32,882 bases of DNA from NCBI GenBank assembly GCA_029267175.1, contig JARIDJ010000094.1:1-32882 (forward strand), read 5' to 3'. Origin of the DNA: Psychrobacter sp. GTDB lineage: Bacteria; Pseudomonadota; Gammaproteobacteria; Pseudomonadales; Moraxellaceae. The notes beneath the pieces were generated by a model that saw nothing but the letters and a program-made list of their open reading frames with translations, was not told where the DNA came from and searched no databases. Positions 1-7,097 of the stretch are shown piece by piece (the first letter of the stretch is position 1; every line of letters begins with the position of its first letter). Made by a program: the position numbers and the translations under genes.

Positions 1-2358
1 GCGACAGCTGGCACGATAGCCCTACCATTGACCGACAAACAAGGCGATATAGTAGGCGCGGTATTCTACACACCAAACAGTAAAGACAAGCCAATAGTTA
101 TTGATCCTACAGGTTATGGCGCTATTGTCATTGGTGACACTAACAAAGCCAATGAGGTGATAGCGTTTGATGACATAACCCATGCTATTGATGCTTATCA
201 ATGCATGATAGCTGATGATATAACCTTTATTGTTAGCCCTAAAAAGACTAATCAGCACCTTAAAAAAATGGTGCAGCATTGGAGTAACGGATCATTAGTT
301 ACCGTTCCCGTAACGCTTGATGATAAAGGCTTAATAAACCTATTAGCAGGGATCAAAGCGCAAGCGTTAGTTACTGATGCTCATATCGTCACTAAGCTGC
401 AAGCAGGTGAGAGCTACAACGCTATAAAAGATGATAATGAGCTCATACAGCTGGCAGACACCGCCTATTACCCCGAATGGCGCAAAGATGAAGCCCCACA
501 GCTTAACGCGCCTATGGTCTATGAAGATGCACGTTTTGAGCTATACCATGACGGGCTATTTTTCGTTAGATATAACCTCGATGATCCAGCAAACATAACC
601 TTTAAGTCTAAGTCGTTTGTTTGTTCACCTATTGAGGTTATCGCTAAGACTAGGGACACTAGCAGCGGTACATGGGGGCGGTTATTACAATGGCGTGATG
701 ATGATAATATTTTGCATCAATGGTCAATGCCGTTATCACTACTGCAAGGTGATGCCCGTGAATATCGTAGAGAGCTAGCCAGCCAAGGATTAAGCATTAC
801 AACCAATAGCAAACAGCGCAGCTACTTAGACACCTATATTCAAAACTACCCTATTCACAAACGGGCGTTATGCGTGGATAAGTTAGGCTGGCATGGTGAG
901 CAGTACATTCTAGCCAATGGCTCAATAGGTGGCGATGATAAGCAAATCACCGTTTATCAGTCTGCAAACGCTATCAACAGCACCTTAGCCCAGCAAGGGA
1001 CGTTAGCCCAATGGCGTGAAGAATTATGCAAACCACTAGCCGAACAAAGTCGTTTTGTTTTCTCTATTGCTTGCGCTTTTGCAGGGCAGCTATTAGAGCC
1101 GTTAGGTAGTGATGGTGGCGGTTTTCATATTATAGGCTCAAGTACTATGGGTAAGTCATTATCGCTAAAAACGGCTGCTAGCGTATGGGGTAAGCCTGAC
1201 AGCTACACTAAGACATGGCGCAGTACAGACAACGCCTTGGAGGGCACAGCAAGCGAGTATAACGACAGCTTTTTACCCCTAGATGAAGTTAGTGAGGGCA
1301 ATCCATTAATATTGAGTAATATTATTTATATGTTAGGCAATGGTACAGGTAAAGGGCGTAGTACTACCACAGGACATAACCGCATAGCCAAAACATGGCG
1401 CATTATCTTTTTATCCAACGGTGAAAAAACCATACAGCAAGAAATGGCGCAAGCAGGAAAAAAGACCAATGCAGGTGTAGAGGTTCGAGTAGCGCATATA
1501 GATGCTGATGCTGGGGCTAAAGATAGGGCTGGTAATAATTTAAGAATGTTTGATAGTTTGGTACTGGCAGACACAGGCGCAGCACAAGCCGACAAGATCA
1601 ATGAGCTATCACAGGCTTACTATGGCGTAGCTGGCATAGCATGGCTTGAACATATCACAAACGATAAGGCAGCGACTACAGCCACCGCTAGAGCGCTTGT
1701 AAGCGACTTTATGAGTCAATACCCACAGCTAGCACCGCAAGCGCATAGAGTGGCTAAACGGTTCGCTATTGTGGCAACAGCTGGAGAAATGGCAACACTG
1801 GCAAATATAACAGGCTGGCAAGCAGGACAAGCAACTACAGCCGTTAGGATATGTTTAGATAATTGGCTTGATAACTATGGGCGTGATGGTGAACACGAAC
1901 AGCGCCAAATCATAGAGCATATTAAGGCATTTATTGAACTGCATGGATCAAGTCGTTTTGAACTTTGCCACAGCACCGCATACCAAGACTTTGCACCTAA
2001 GATAACGAACCGTGTGGGCTATCACAACTACGACACAGGAGAGTATTATTTTACTACCAGCACGTTTGATAATGTTTGTTCACCGTTTAACAAAGCTAAG
2101 GTACTGCAGGTGTTAGATAATGCTAAATTATTGAACGTGACAGAACATGACCGCAAAACGTGCAAAGTTACTTTACCGTTTAAAAAGAGCCGTACGCGCG
2201 TTTATGCTGTCAAAAACGACATATTAAACTATGAAACCAATAAAAGCACTGGGACAGCTGGGACAACTGGGACAGAGCATACACAGCAAGGGTTAGAGCC
2301 TGTCCCAAGCACTGGGACACCACTGGGACAGCTGGGACACAATACAACAATTTGCTAA
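1..2358 (+). CDS. DUF927 / primase-helicase-like protein, 5' end cut by window
   Basis: The frame is open from the first base, so the true start lies upstream. The first visible residues resemble the linker and degenerate toprim-like part of phage and satellite primases. From about residue 160 (counting from the TTG at 28) the sequence fits DUF927, a family found on phages, satellites and plasmids. A P-loop GSSTMGKS lies at residues 370-377 and a Walker B-like FLPLDEV at about 415-421, so an ATP-driven helicase role in element replication is likely. The last 35 or so residues are rich in T, G and Q because they are encoded by a TGGGACA repeat array (2250-2339), and are probably not a folded domain. 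A strong terminator follows at 2480-2509. Family assignment is from motif recognition, not from a search. Confidence 0.85.
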   Translation, partial: ATAGTIALPLTDKQGDIVGAVFYTPNSKDKPIVIDPTGYGAIVIGDTNKANEVIAFDDITHAIDAYQCMIADDITFIVSPKKTNQHLKKMVQHWSNGSLVTVPVTLDDKGLINLLAGIKAQALVTDAHIVTKLQAGESYNAIKDDNELIQLADTAYYPEWRKDEAPQLNAPMVYEDARFELYHDGLFFVRYNLDDPANITFKSKSFVCSPIEVIAKTRDTSSGTWGRLLQWRDDDNILHQWSMPLSLLQGDAREYRRELASQGLSITTNSKQRSYLDTYIQNYPIHKRALCVDKLGWHGEQYILANGSIGGDDKQITVYQSANAINSTLAQQGTLAQWREELCKPLAEQSRFVFSIACAFAGQLLEPLGSDGGGFHIIGSSTMGKSLSLKTAASVWGKPDSYTKTWRSTDNALEGTASEYNDSFLPLDEVSEGNPLILSNIIYMLGNGTGKGRSTTTGHNRIAKTWRIIFLSNGEKTIQQEMAQAGKKTNAGVEVRVAHIDADAGAKDRAGNNLRMFDSLVLADTGAAQADKINELSQAYYGVAGIAWLEHITNDKAATTATARALVSDFMSQYPQLAPQAHRVAKRFAIVATAGEMATLANITGWQAGQATTAVRICLDNWLDNYGRDGEHEQRQIIEHIKAFIELHGSSRFELCHSTAYQDFAPKITNRVGYHNYDTGEYYFTTSTFDNVCSPFNKAKVLQVLDNAKLLNVTEHDRKTCKVTLPFKKSRTRVYAVKNDILNYETNKSTGTAGTTGTEHTQQGLEPVPSTGTPLGQLGHNTTIC

Positions 2359-2448
2359 TTTGTCCCAAGTGTCCCAAAGCCTAAAAATGGACTGGGACAG
2401 CTGAAAGCTAGTAATTACGGGGGCTGTCCCACTGTCCCAAGTGTCCCA
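2250..2448. repeat. TGGGACA/TGTCCCA array, candidate iterons
   Basis: Thirteen exact copies of a 7-bp word lie within 199 bp. Forward copies start at 2250, 2259, 2268, 2313, 2324, 2333 and 2393. Inverted copies start at 2301, 2361, 2370, 2425, 2433 and 2442. Many neighbours are spaced by 8 or 9 bp, giving CTGGGACAG-type units close to one helical turn. The array straddles the stop codon of the DUF927 gene at 2358, so it is not explained by protein sequence. Clusters like this next to a replication gene commonly act as initiator-binding sites; that function is inferred. Confidence 0.8.
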
Positions 2449-2479
2449 AGCAAAAAACTAGGTTACAGCAAAAATAATC

Positions 2480-2509
2480 AAAGGTAGGCGTTAAGCGTCT
2501 GCCTTTTTT
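2480..2509 (+). terminator. Intrinsic terminator after the DUF927 gene
   Basis: An 11-bp stem (2480-2490 with 2495-2505, two G-T pairs) closes on the tetraloop TTAA and runs into a T tract ending at 2509. It is placed to end transcription of the DUF927 gene just after the repeat array. Confidence 0.8.
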
Positions 2510-2599
2510 ATTGGCAGTGATAATATAGGCAATAAGCGTATGATAAAGATAAGTAAAAATATCTATCAGTGCTAACTTGATGCACAAGGAGAGCAACCA

Positions 2600-2773
2600 A
2601 TGACAGACTATACAAACTTAGATGACTATGTGGCAGCCCTACCAGCCGATAGACAGCAAACGATCAATGACAAAGCCAAAGTATTAAGCCGATCTATTGA
2701 GTTAGATAAACTAGGACAGATAGATAACTGCAAACAATCCAAGCTTGATAGGACGATATTATCTAACGGTTGA
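2600..2773 (+). CDS. Small hypothetical protein, possibly a broken antitoxin-like gene
   Basis: This 57-residue frame starts at an ATG preceded by AAGGAG at good spacing (2586-2591), the best ribosome binding site in the element part of the window. The N-terminal part (TNLDDYVAALPADRQQ, then a charged helix ending RSIELDKLGQ) resembles the leading helix of HigA/XRE-type antitoxins, but no helix-turn-helix follows and the frame soon stops. A second frame, open from 2724 to its stop at 2838-2840, continues with a basic stretch (EYKPKLKPKGNGKITVRLSA). The pair may therefore be one gene broken by a frameshift. Both the family suggestion and the frameshift are inference; it could equally be a genuine tiny element gene. 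Confidence 0.45.
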   Translation: MTDYTNLDDYVAALPADRQQTINDKAKVLSRSIELDKLGQIDNCKQSKLDRTILSNG

Positions 2774-2927
2774 ATATAAGCCAAAGCTAAAACCTAAAGG
2801 CAACGGTAAGATTACGGTAAGGCTAAGCGCTCAATGTTGAGAAATGTTGAAACTAAAGCCGTTTGTAGAGTTGAGAATAATTAAGGTTTAAAACAGTTAT
2901 GCAAAACAGAAAAACACTGCTTATCAT

Positions 2928-3320
2928 GTTGTCATTTGTTTACATTCAAATCAGTTTGACGACTGCTAGCATGTTAATAAATGTTAAGGTTTAAACGTAC
3001 AATTACCTTTACTACCCTTTACCGATTGCAAGCCCCCAATGGGGTAAGCACTAGCCTAAAGCCTTACTATCATTAGCCTATAGCGTTATAGAGCCACTAA
3101 AACAGTATAGCGCCGTCAAAGTAAAATAGACGTGAGCAGTTTTGCGCCTATCACTTGATAAAGTGCGACTTTTCGGACAACTTAGGCGATTACTACCAAG
3201 CCCTTTTTATAGTGTAAAGAAACTAAGGTTTCCATAAGGTTTTAGACAATCGAGAACCTTATAAAACCTAATATTCAAAACAGATTAGCACCGCCTAACC
3301 TGTTGTCATTTGTTAACATT
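2928..3320 (+). repeat. 19-bp direct repeat pair
   Basis: GTTGTCATTTGTTTACATT at 2928-2946 recurs as GTTGTCATTTGTTAACATT at 3302-3320 with one mismatch. Both copies lie in the non-coding part of the element, each not far from a CAAAACAG-type sequence. Confidence 0.7.
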
Positions 3321-3372
3321 GGCAGCACTCACAACCTGAGGTTTCCCCTAGTTTTTAGATAATCGAGAACCT
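3241..3372 (+). repeat. 19-bp direct repeat pair around AATCGAGAACCT
   Basis: TTTAGACAATCGAGAACCT at 3241-3259 recurs at 3354-3372 with one mismatch (GATAATCG in place of GACAATCG). The first copy is followed after 3 bp by an AAAACCTAATATT unit (3263) and the second after 3 bp by an AAAACCTAACATT unit (3376), so the two segments look like duplicated modules. Confidence 0.75.
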
Positions 3373-3463
3373 AACAAAACCTAACATTGATAACCCCACA
3401 AAACCCAACATTCAAAACAGAAAAATAAAGTAGCGAACCTGTCAAAACCTGTCATTCAAAACC
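3263..3463 (+). repeat. Four copies of an AAAACCTAACATTCAAAACAG-type repeat
   Basis: Copies lie at 3263-3283, 3376-3388 (shorter), 3400-3420 and 3444-3463, all in the same orientation, differing at a few central bases. They are AC-rich on the plus strand and lie in DNA with no open frame. Regular AC-rich direct repeats fit protein-binding arrays at replication origins or packaging sites; that is inference. Confidence 0.7.
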
Positions 3464-4153
3464 AAATCACACTCAAAGCAAACGCCCATTACAAGGGTTT
3501 TTGCACACTATAAAAAAGGACTTTTCGGAGTCCATAAAAGGGATAGTTTTTCGGAGTGCTTTAAAAGAGAATGACAGCACGTTTTAGGGTTTTCATACAC
3601 TATAAAAAGGGGTTTTTGGACATCGTAGAGGGTAGTTTTTAGAGTCCATAAAAGAGCCGTCAAAATAATACTTCGAGTCCATAAAAAGGGGTAATTTTCG
3701 GACATCGTAAGCAGGGCTAAAAATGGATTGTTGGACACGTTAGGGGACTTTATGCACAGGTAGAGCCACTTTTGAGAAACAACCCCTTAACGGCTAGTTT
3801 ATGGAACAGTACGCGCACGGGTGCAGATCATGCCAATGTTAGATAGTTTTCGGACAGGTGAGCGCCTTTTTTATAATGCGTAAAAACCTATTGAACAGAT
3901 AACCACCAACTGTGGGAATTAGCAGACGCAAAGAAAACGCACGAAAAACGCACACATTTAAGCCCCATTATTGAGTGTATGCAGTTATTAGCAATTCAAC
4001 CCCATGCAAGAAACTTGCAAGCGGTATTAAGTAAGTGCTGACACGTTCATCATAATGACGAACCTAACCAGCCAGCCCCCTGTTATTTTGTAACCAGCTT
4101 TATGAGCGTTTTAATGGGTAAATAGGCGATAAAACCTAAGTGACTTTTGCAAA

Positions 4154-4176
4154 TTGCGGTATATTTTGCGGTATAT
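4154..4176 (+). repeat. Doubled TTGCGGTATAT near the element's right end
   Basis: TTGCGGTATAT at 4154-4164 is repeated at 4166-4176, one turn of the helix apart and about 60 bp inside the probable attachment site. Paired direct repeats at this distance from an att core are what arm-type sites of tyrosine integrases look like. The role is inferred, since the integrase is not in the window. Confidence 0.5.
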
Positions 4177-4233
4177 TTTTATTTAATAAACCTTAAACCT
4201 ATATAAATCAAAGCCTACAGCTTACACTTTACT

Positions 4234-4250
4234 TCCTGCCGTTCCGACCA
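4234..4250 (+). other. Probable right attachment site: tRNA-Pro 3'-end remnant
   Basis: TCCTGCCGTTCCGACCA has the layout of a tRNA 3' end: the last base of the T loop, the T-stem 3' strand CCTGC, the acceptor strand CGTTCCG, the discriminator A and CCA. An acceptor ending CCG-A-CCA is characteristic of bacterial tRNA-Pro, whose 5' end starts CGG. No tRNA body lies upstream, so this is only a fragment, as left when an element integrates at a tRNA 3' end and duplicates the core. The terminator-like hairpin at 4265-4302 would then be the original tRNA terminator. Confidence 0.65.
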
Positions 4251-4263
4251 AACACTGAGATTA

Positions 4264-4303
4264 AGAAAAAGCCAATCATTGATATCAATGGTTGGCTTTT
4301 CTG
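4264..4303. terminator. Bidirectional terminator between att remnant and ydhR
   Basis: An almost perfect palindrome, AAAAGCCAATCATTGATA followed by TCAATGGTTGGCTTTT, flanked by A and T tracts. It sits 20 bp after the stop of ydhR (minus strand) and 15 bp after the tRNA-Pro remnant (plus strand), so it can serve both. Confidence 0.8.
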
Positions 4304-4322
4304 TTTAGGCGACTTATTAATA

Positions 4323-4625
4323 TCAAAAAGAAGCCTTAGTAATAGCGCTGAGCTCTTCATTAATGATAAAAGTTTTAGCTCGAATACCGCTAAAGCCAAA
4401 CGACTGCAAACGCTCGGTATGTTTAGCTTGATATCTATTGGCATCTGCTAAGTTATCAAAAACATATATACCGCCTGCCTCTTGCGTTTCTTCGTTCTCC
4501 GTCCACAGCTTATAGACCAAACCGTCCTCGGTAGCGATGTCTTTGGCAAGATCTTGCATCTGCTCAAAAAACGCATCACCAAAAGGGCCTGTATATGGAA
4601 AGTCCATCTGTAAAAGGTATTTCAT
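4323..4625 (-). CDS. ydhR: YdhR-family putative mono-oxygenase
   Basis: A 100-residue cytoplasmic protein matching the whole length of E. coli YdhR (101 aa), a dimeric ferredoxin-like alpha/beta-barrel protein thought to act as a cofactor-free mono-oxygenase or small-aromatic binder; its true substrate is not established. Family landmarks are the start LLQMDFPYTGPFGDAF, the central KLWTENEETQEAGGIYVF (residues about 39-56) and the end with AKTFIINEELS. The start ATG at 4625 has AGGAAT upstream at good spacing and a near-perfect promoter at 4677-4704. It is the first chromosomal gene to the right of the element and stands alone. Confidence 0.9.
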   Translation of the reverse strand: MKYLLQMDFPYTGPFGDAFFEQMQDLAKDIATEDGLVYKLWTENEETQEAGGIYVFDNLADANRYQAKHTERLQSFGFSGIRAKTFIINEELSAITKASF

Positions 4626-4676
4626 TTTTTATTCCTATTATTAATTAAAAACTCTCAACATTATACAATTTATTAA

Positions 4677-4704
4677 ATTATAGGCGATATTAGGGTTTTG
4701 TCAA
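4677..4704 (-). promoter_or_regulatory. Sigma-70 promoter for ydhR
   Basis: On the minus strand TTGACA (4699-4704) and TATAAT (4677-4682) are both exact consensus with a 16-bp spacer. Transcription would start near 4670, about 45 bases before the ydhR ATG. Confidence 0.75.
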
Positions 4705-4791
4705 TTAAGGCAAAGATAGCACAACTCACTATAGACTTTTAGCCAGCGAGCGGTTAGGTTAAATACTTCGTTAACGACTTTGGCTTATACT

Positions 4792-5754
4792 ATGTTCAAG
4801 CTAACGACTCAGCCGCTCTCTAACTTTGTTTTGGATAAAGACTATGCTCCATGGGAGATTTATCGTCGCCCCTTCGTACGTGATCTAGCATACGTTCTCG
4901 CTTGCCCTAATGTCTTGACTCAGTGGATTGACTTCTCGCCGCATCAAAATACTCATACTATTGCCGTACATAATAGCGAATTTTGGACAATGCAGTTTGA
5001 GGCTTACAAATCACGTTTGGATGAGTTAGATGCCACTAATGCTTATCAGCAGTTGACGCGCTACTTACTATCGCGTCCTAGCCCGAATCGTTTAGGCTTT
5101 CATTTTGAGGGCTTATTATCCTTTTGGTTAGAGAACGGCTACGCACGTGGATTACACCCTTATGAGACGCTTGCAAGTAATATTCAGCTATATAACGGCA
5201 AGCAGACCATCGGTGAGCTGGATTTGATTCTCTATAATCATACAGACAAGCTAACTGAGCACTGGGAGTTAGCGATTAAATTTTTTATGGGTTCAAAGCC
5301 CTTTGCGCCTACTGATTGGGTTGGTATTAATTCTAATGATAACCTTCAGCGAAAAATGGCTTATATGCAAAATAAGCAATTTCGCGCCATTTGGGTAGAT
5401 ACTAAGGATCATGGCCGCGTCAAGGTTGATAAGCGCTATGGGATAATAAAAGGACGGTTCTTTTTGCCAATGGGCATGACTGATTTTACTTATCCTAAGT
5501 GGTTGGCTACAAATTTTCCTATGCATCAGTGGTGCGATATAAACGATAAGAGCAGTCTTGCTAAGTTTAATTTGAGCCACTTACGCTTCGCGCACTATAT
5601 AGAATGGTTTACCAAACGCGATTTTTATGATGATCGTAAAAACCTACCTACTTGGTTAGAGCTATGGTCAGAAGAGGAGCGACCTAAGGCAGGCTTATAC
5701 TTCGAAGAAGATCGTCCGATAGTGATTTATCATCATGTGAGCATTGGTAGCTAA
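4792..5754 (+). CDS. DUF1853 family protein, PD-(D/E)XK-like
   Basis: A 320-residue soluble protein of the DUF1853 family. The middle part carries GELDLIL followed some 15 residues later by HWELAIKFFMG, that is D...ExxxK elements in the arrangement of a PD-(D/E)XK nuclease fold; the family has no established function. I chose ATG 4792 because the alternative in-frame TTG at 4780 has no better ribosome site; no clear Shine-Dalgarno precedes either. The gene ends 11 bp from the convergent outer-membrane protein gene. A 7-bp inverted repeat (5744-5750 with 5766-5772) spans both stop codons, without a T tract. Confidence 0.85.
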   Translation: MFKLTTQPLSNFVLDKDYAPWEIYRRPFVRDLAYVLACPNVLTQWIDFSPHQNTHTIAVHNSEFWTMQFEAYKSRLDELDATNAYQQLTRYLLSRPSPNRLGFHFEGLLSFWLENGYARGLHPYETLASNIQLYNGKQTIGELDLILYNHTDKLTEHWELAIKFFMGSKPFAPTDWVGINSNDNLQRKMAYMQNKQFRAIWVDTKDHGRVKVDKRYGIIKGRFFLPMGMTDFTYPKWLATNFPMHQWCDINDKSSLAKFNLSHLRFAHYIEWFTKRDFYDDRKNLPTWLELWSEEERPKAGLYFEEDRPIVIYHHVSIGS

Positions 5755-5765
5755 GCTAACTGTTC

Positions 5766-6977
5766 CTACCAAGCGTAACGTCCATATAAGCTAATCTCAC
5801 TACGCTTGGCTTTTTCTGAATCTAAATTATCGGTTAGCAACTTTAGACCTCCATACTGACTATCTAACGCCAGTCCCAGTGCTTGAGTTTGCGGCTCTAC
5901 CAATGCGGTAAGCATAAAGGGATAGCGATTATTGTTAAGCATATAACCTGCTGAGAGCTGATATAAGTCTTGCACCTCATTGACCTGACCCTGTATACCG
6001 AGCTGCCATTGGTCATTCAACTGATGCATAAGACTAGCCTCAACCCGCCAAGGAAGATTTTGCTTGACATCATTAGTGCTGAGCTGACCTTTTGTTTTAT
6101 CGGTAGTTCCTCTGTTGATATCATAGTCCAGTACATAGGACGTATTAGGCGTATCCTTCCAGTGCATCCGTCCAAGGATATCGTAGCCACGAATAGACAA
6201 GTGGGTTTTGTCTGATAGTTTTCCTATCAGATTTATATCTAATGAATAACCATAACCTTTAGGTTTATCAGGATACCAGTTCAAATCCTCTTCGCCAAGT
6301 GCAGGCTCATCATAATAGTAATCCAAATAGGTCAACGTTTTATTGAGTCGATCAATATTTTTGACTACTTCTTCACCGTTCAATGCTTGCGAGGTTAAAC
6401 TACCATTAGCTTTACCATCAAGCACATGTAAGCCTTGCCAAATATTTGCATGAGTGGTCAGTTGCCAGTTAGGCGACAGTGCTTGCGTAAACCCTACGTT
6501 AGCGCCAAAACGCTCATTATGCTGCGCCTCTAGCTGTAGCTCATAGGTTTGATTTTGGTTAGGAATCTGCTTATTTTGATACTGCCAATACAGGTCTGCG
6601 GTTTGTTGATTAAAGCTCATTAGATAGTCATAACGCCAAGCAAGTCCATAGCTTATCGGACTATCTGTAGCTTGCACCGTCAGTGCTGCACGGCCCTGTG
6701 CGTAAGCATGCTCGCCTGACTCTAAAGGCGCATCCCAATCTTTGATAAAAGCAGCAATAGGCTGCGCGGGACTATGAGCCGTTGCCATTACTCTCAAGTC
6801 AACTTGCAGCGATGGTTTCTTAGTTGCTAAATAAGCAGAGGTTGATACATCGGTACTTTGTGCTGGTATTGAATCAACATGACTGGCTTGATCTATGATT
6901 TGTATCTGTTGTGCGCTAGCGGACATTGATGCCGCTACACTAGCAACAATAAATAACTGGCGTCCGAGGAAAGTCAT
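5766..6977 (-). CDS. Hypothetical outer-membrane beta-barrel protein
   Basis: A 403-residue protein with a signal peptide (MTFLGRQLFIVASVAASMSA, cleavage likely after SASA at residue 22). The rest alternates polar and hydrophobic residues in many short strands rich in Y, W, Q and N, and the chain ends in GRYAW, the C-terminal aromatic expected for BAM-inserted barrels. I do not recognise a named family. ATG 6977 has AGG about 8 bases upstream. It lies downstream of the lipoprotein gene, but a strong hairpin terminator (7025-7056) separates the two. Role unknown; surface exposure is inferred. Confidence 0.75.
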   Translation of the reverse strand: MTFLGRQLFIVASVAASMSASAQQIQIIDQASHVDSIPAQSTDVSTSAYLATKKPSLQVDLRVMATAHSPAQPIAAFIKDWDAPLESGEHAYAQGRAALTVQATDSPISYGLAWRYDYLMSFNQQTADLYWQYQNKQIPNQNQTYELQLEAQHNERFGANVGFTQALSPNWQLTTHANIWQGLHVLDGKANGSLTSQALNGEEVVKNIDRLNKTLTYLDYYYDEPALGEEDLNWYPDKPKGYGYSLDINLIGKLSDKTHLSIRGYDILGRMHWKDTPNTSYVLDYDINRGTTDKTKGQLSTNDVKQNLPWRVEASLMHQLNDQWQLGIQGQVNEVQDLYQLSAGYMLNNNRYPFMLTALVEPQTQALGLALDSQYGGLKLLTDNLDSEKAKRSEISLYGRYAW

Positions 6978-7024
6978 ATAAAAACCTATATAGTAAAAAC
7001 TATAAAACTTAATGAATAAGGCGT

Positions 7025-7056
7025 AAAAAAGAGACAGGCCCAGCTGTCTCTTTTTT
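7025..7056. terminator. Strong intrinsic terminator after the lipoprotein gene
   Basis: AAAAAAGAGACAG (7025-7037) pairs perfectly with CTGTCTCTTTTTT (7044-7056) around a 6-base loop. The symmetrical A/T tails let it work in both directions. It ends the lipoprotein gene on the minus strand and isolates the outer-membrane protein gene. Confidence 0.85.
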
Positions 7057-7097
7057 AAATTGCTAATAAGTTAATAATTCAATACATAGAAGGAAGA

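Larger units (their letters stand above)
3170..3856. repeat. TTTTCGGA / GAGTCCATAAAAG / CACTATAAAAAGG repeat modules
   Basis: TTTTCGGA occurs at 3170, 3522, 3548, 3695 and 3847, with a variant near 3614. GAGTCCATAAAA occurs at 3528, 3642 and 3675. GGACATCGTA occurs near 3618 and 3700. CACTATAAAAA occurs near 3506 and 3597, and an inverted copy (TTTTTATAGTGT) lies near 3208. The units recur in a partly conserved order, so this looks like a short cassette copied several times and then diverged. Confidence 0.7.
2774..4233. other. Gene-poor, repeat-rich tail of the element
   Basis: About 1.46 kb without a convincing coding frame. It holds four or more families of short repeats, listed separately, in both orientations: AAAACCTAACATTCAAAACAG-type units, TTTTCGGA-type units with GAGTCCATAAAAG and CACTATAAAAAGG companions, a 19-bp repeat around GTTGTCATTTGTT, and a doubled TTGCGGTATAT near the right end. 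Such DNA is typical of origins, packaging sites or recombinase arm sites rather than genes. Which of these it is cannot be told from sequence alone. Confidence 0.6.
1..4250 (+). mobile_element. Right part of an integrated element (left end outside window)
   Basis: The stretch holds one large replication-type gene (DUF927 with a P-loop), an array of short repeats at its 3' end, about 1.7 kb of repeat-rich DNA with almost no genes, and finally a 17-bp copy of a tRNA-Pro 3' end at 4234-4250. To the right of that copy the genes become ordinary chromosomal ones. This layout fits a tRNA-integrated satellite, island or prophage whose integrase end lies left of the window. The left boundary cannot be seen, and no integrase or capsid gene is present here, so the class of element is open. 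Confidence 0.65.

Noticed and set aside
2408..2596. A 62-residue minus-strand frame
   Set aside because: It runs through the terminator hairpin and part of the TGTCCCA array, with no ribosome site.
2928..3720. CRISPR array
   Set aside because: The repeats differ in length, sequence and spacing, occur in both orientations, and no cas gene is near.
3508..3738. A 76-residue minus-strand frame with repeated LLWT-like peptides
   Set aside because: The peptide repeats follow directly from the TTTTCGGA/GAGTCCATAAAAG DNA repeats, there is no ribosome site, and the composition is not protein-like.
4780..4791. TTG at 4780 as start of the DUF1853 gene
   Set aside because: It adds only four residues, is a rarer start codon, and has no better ribosome site than ATG 4792.
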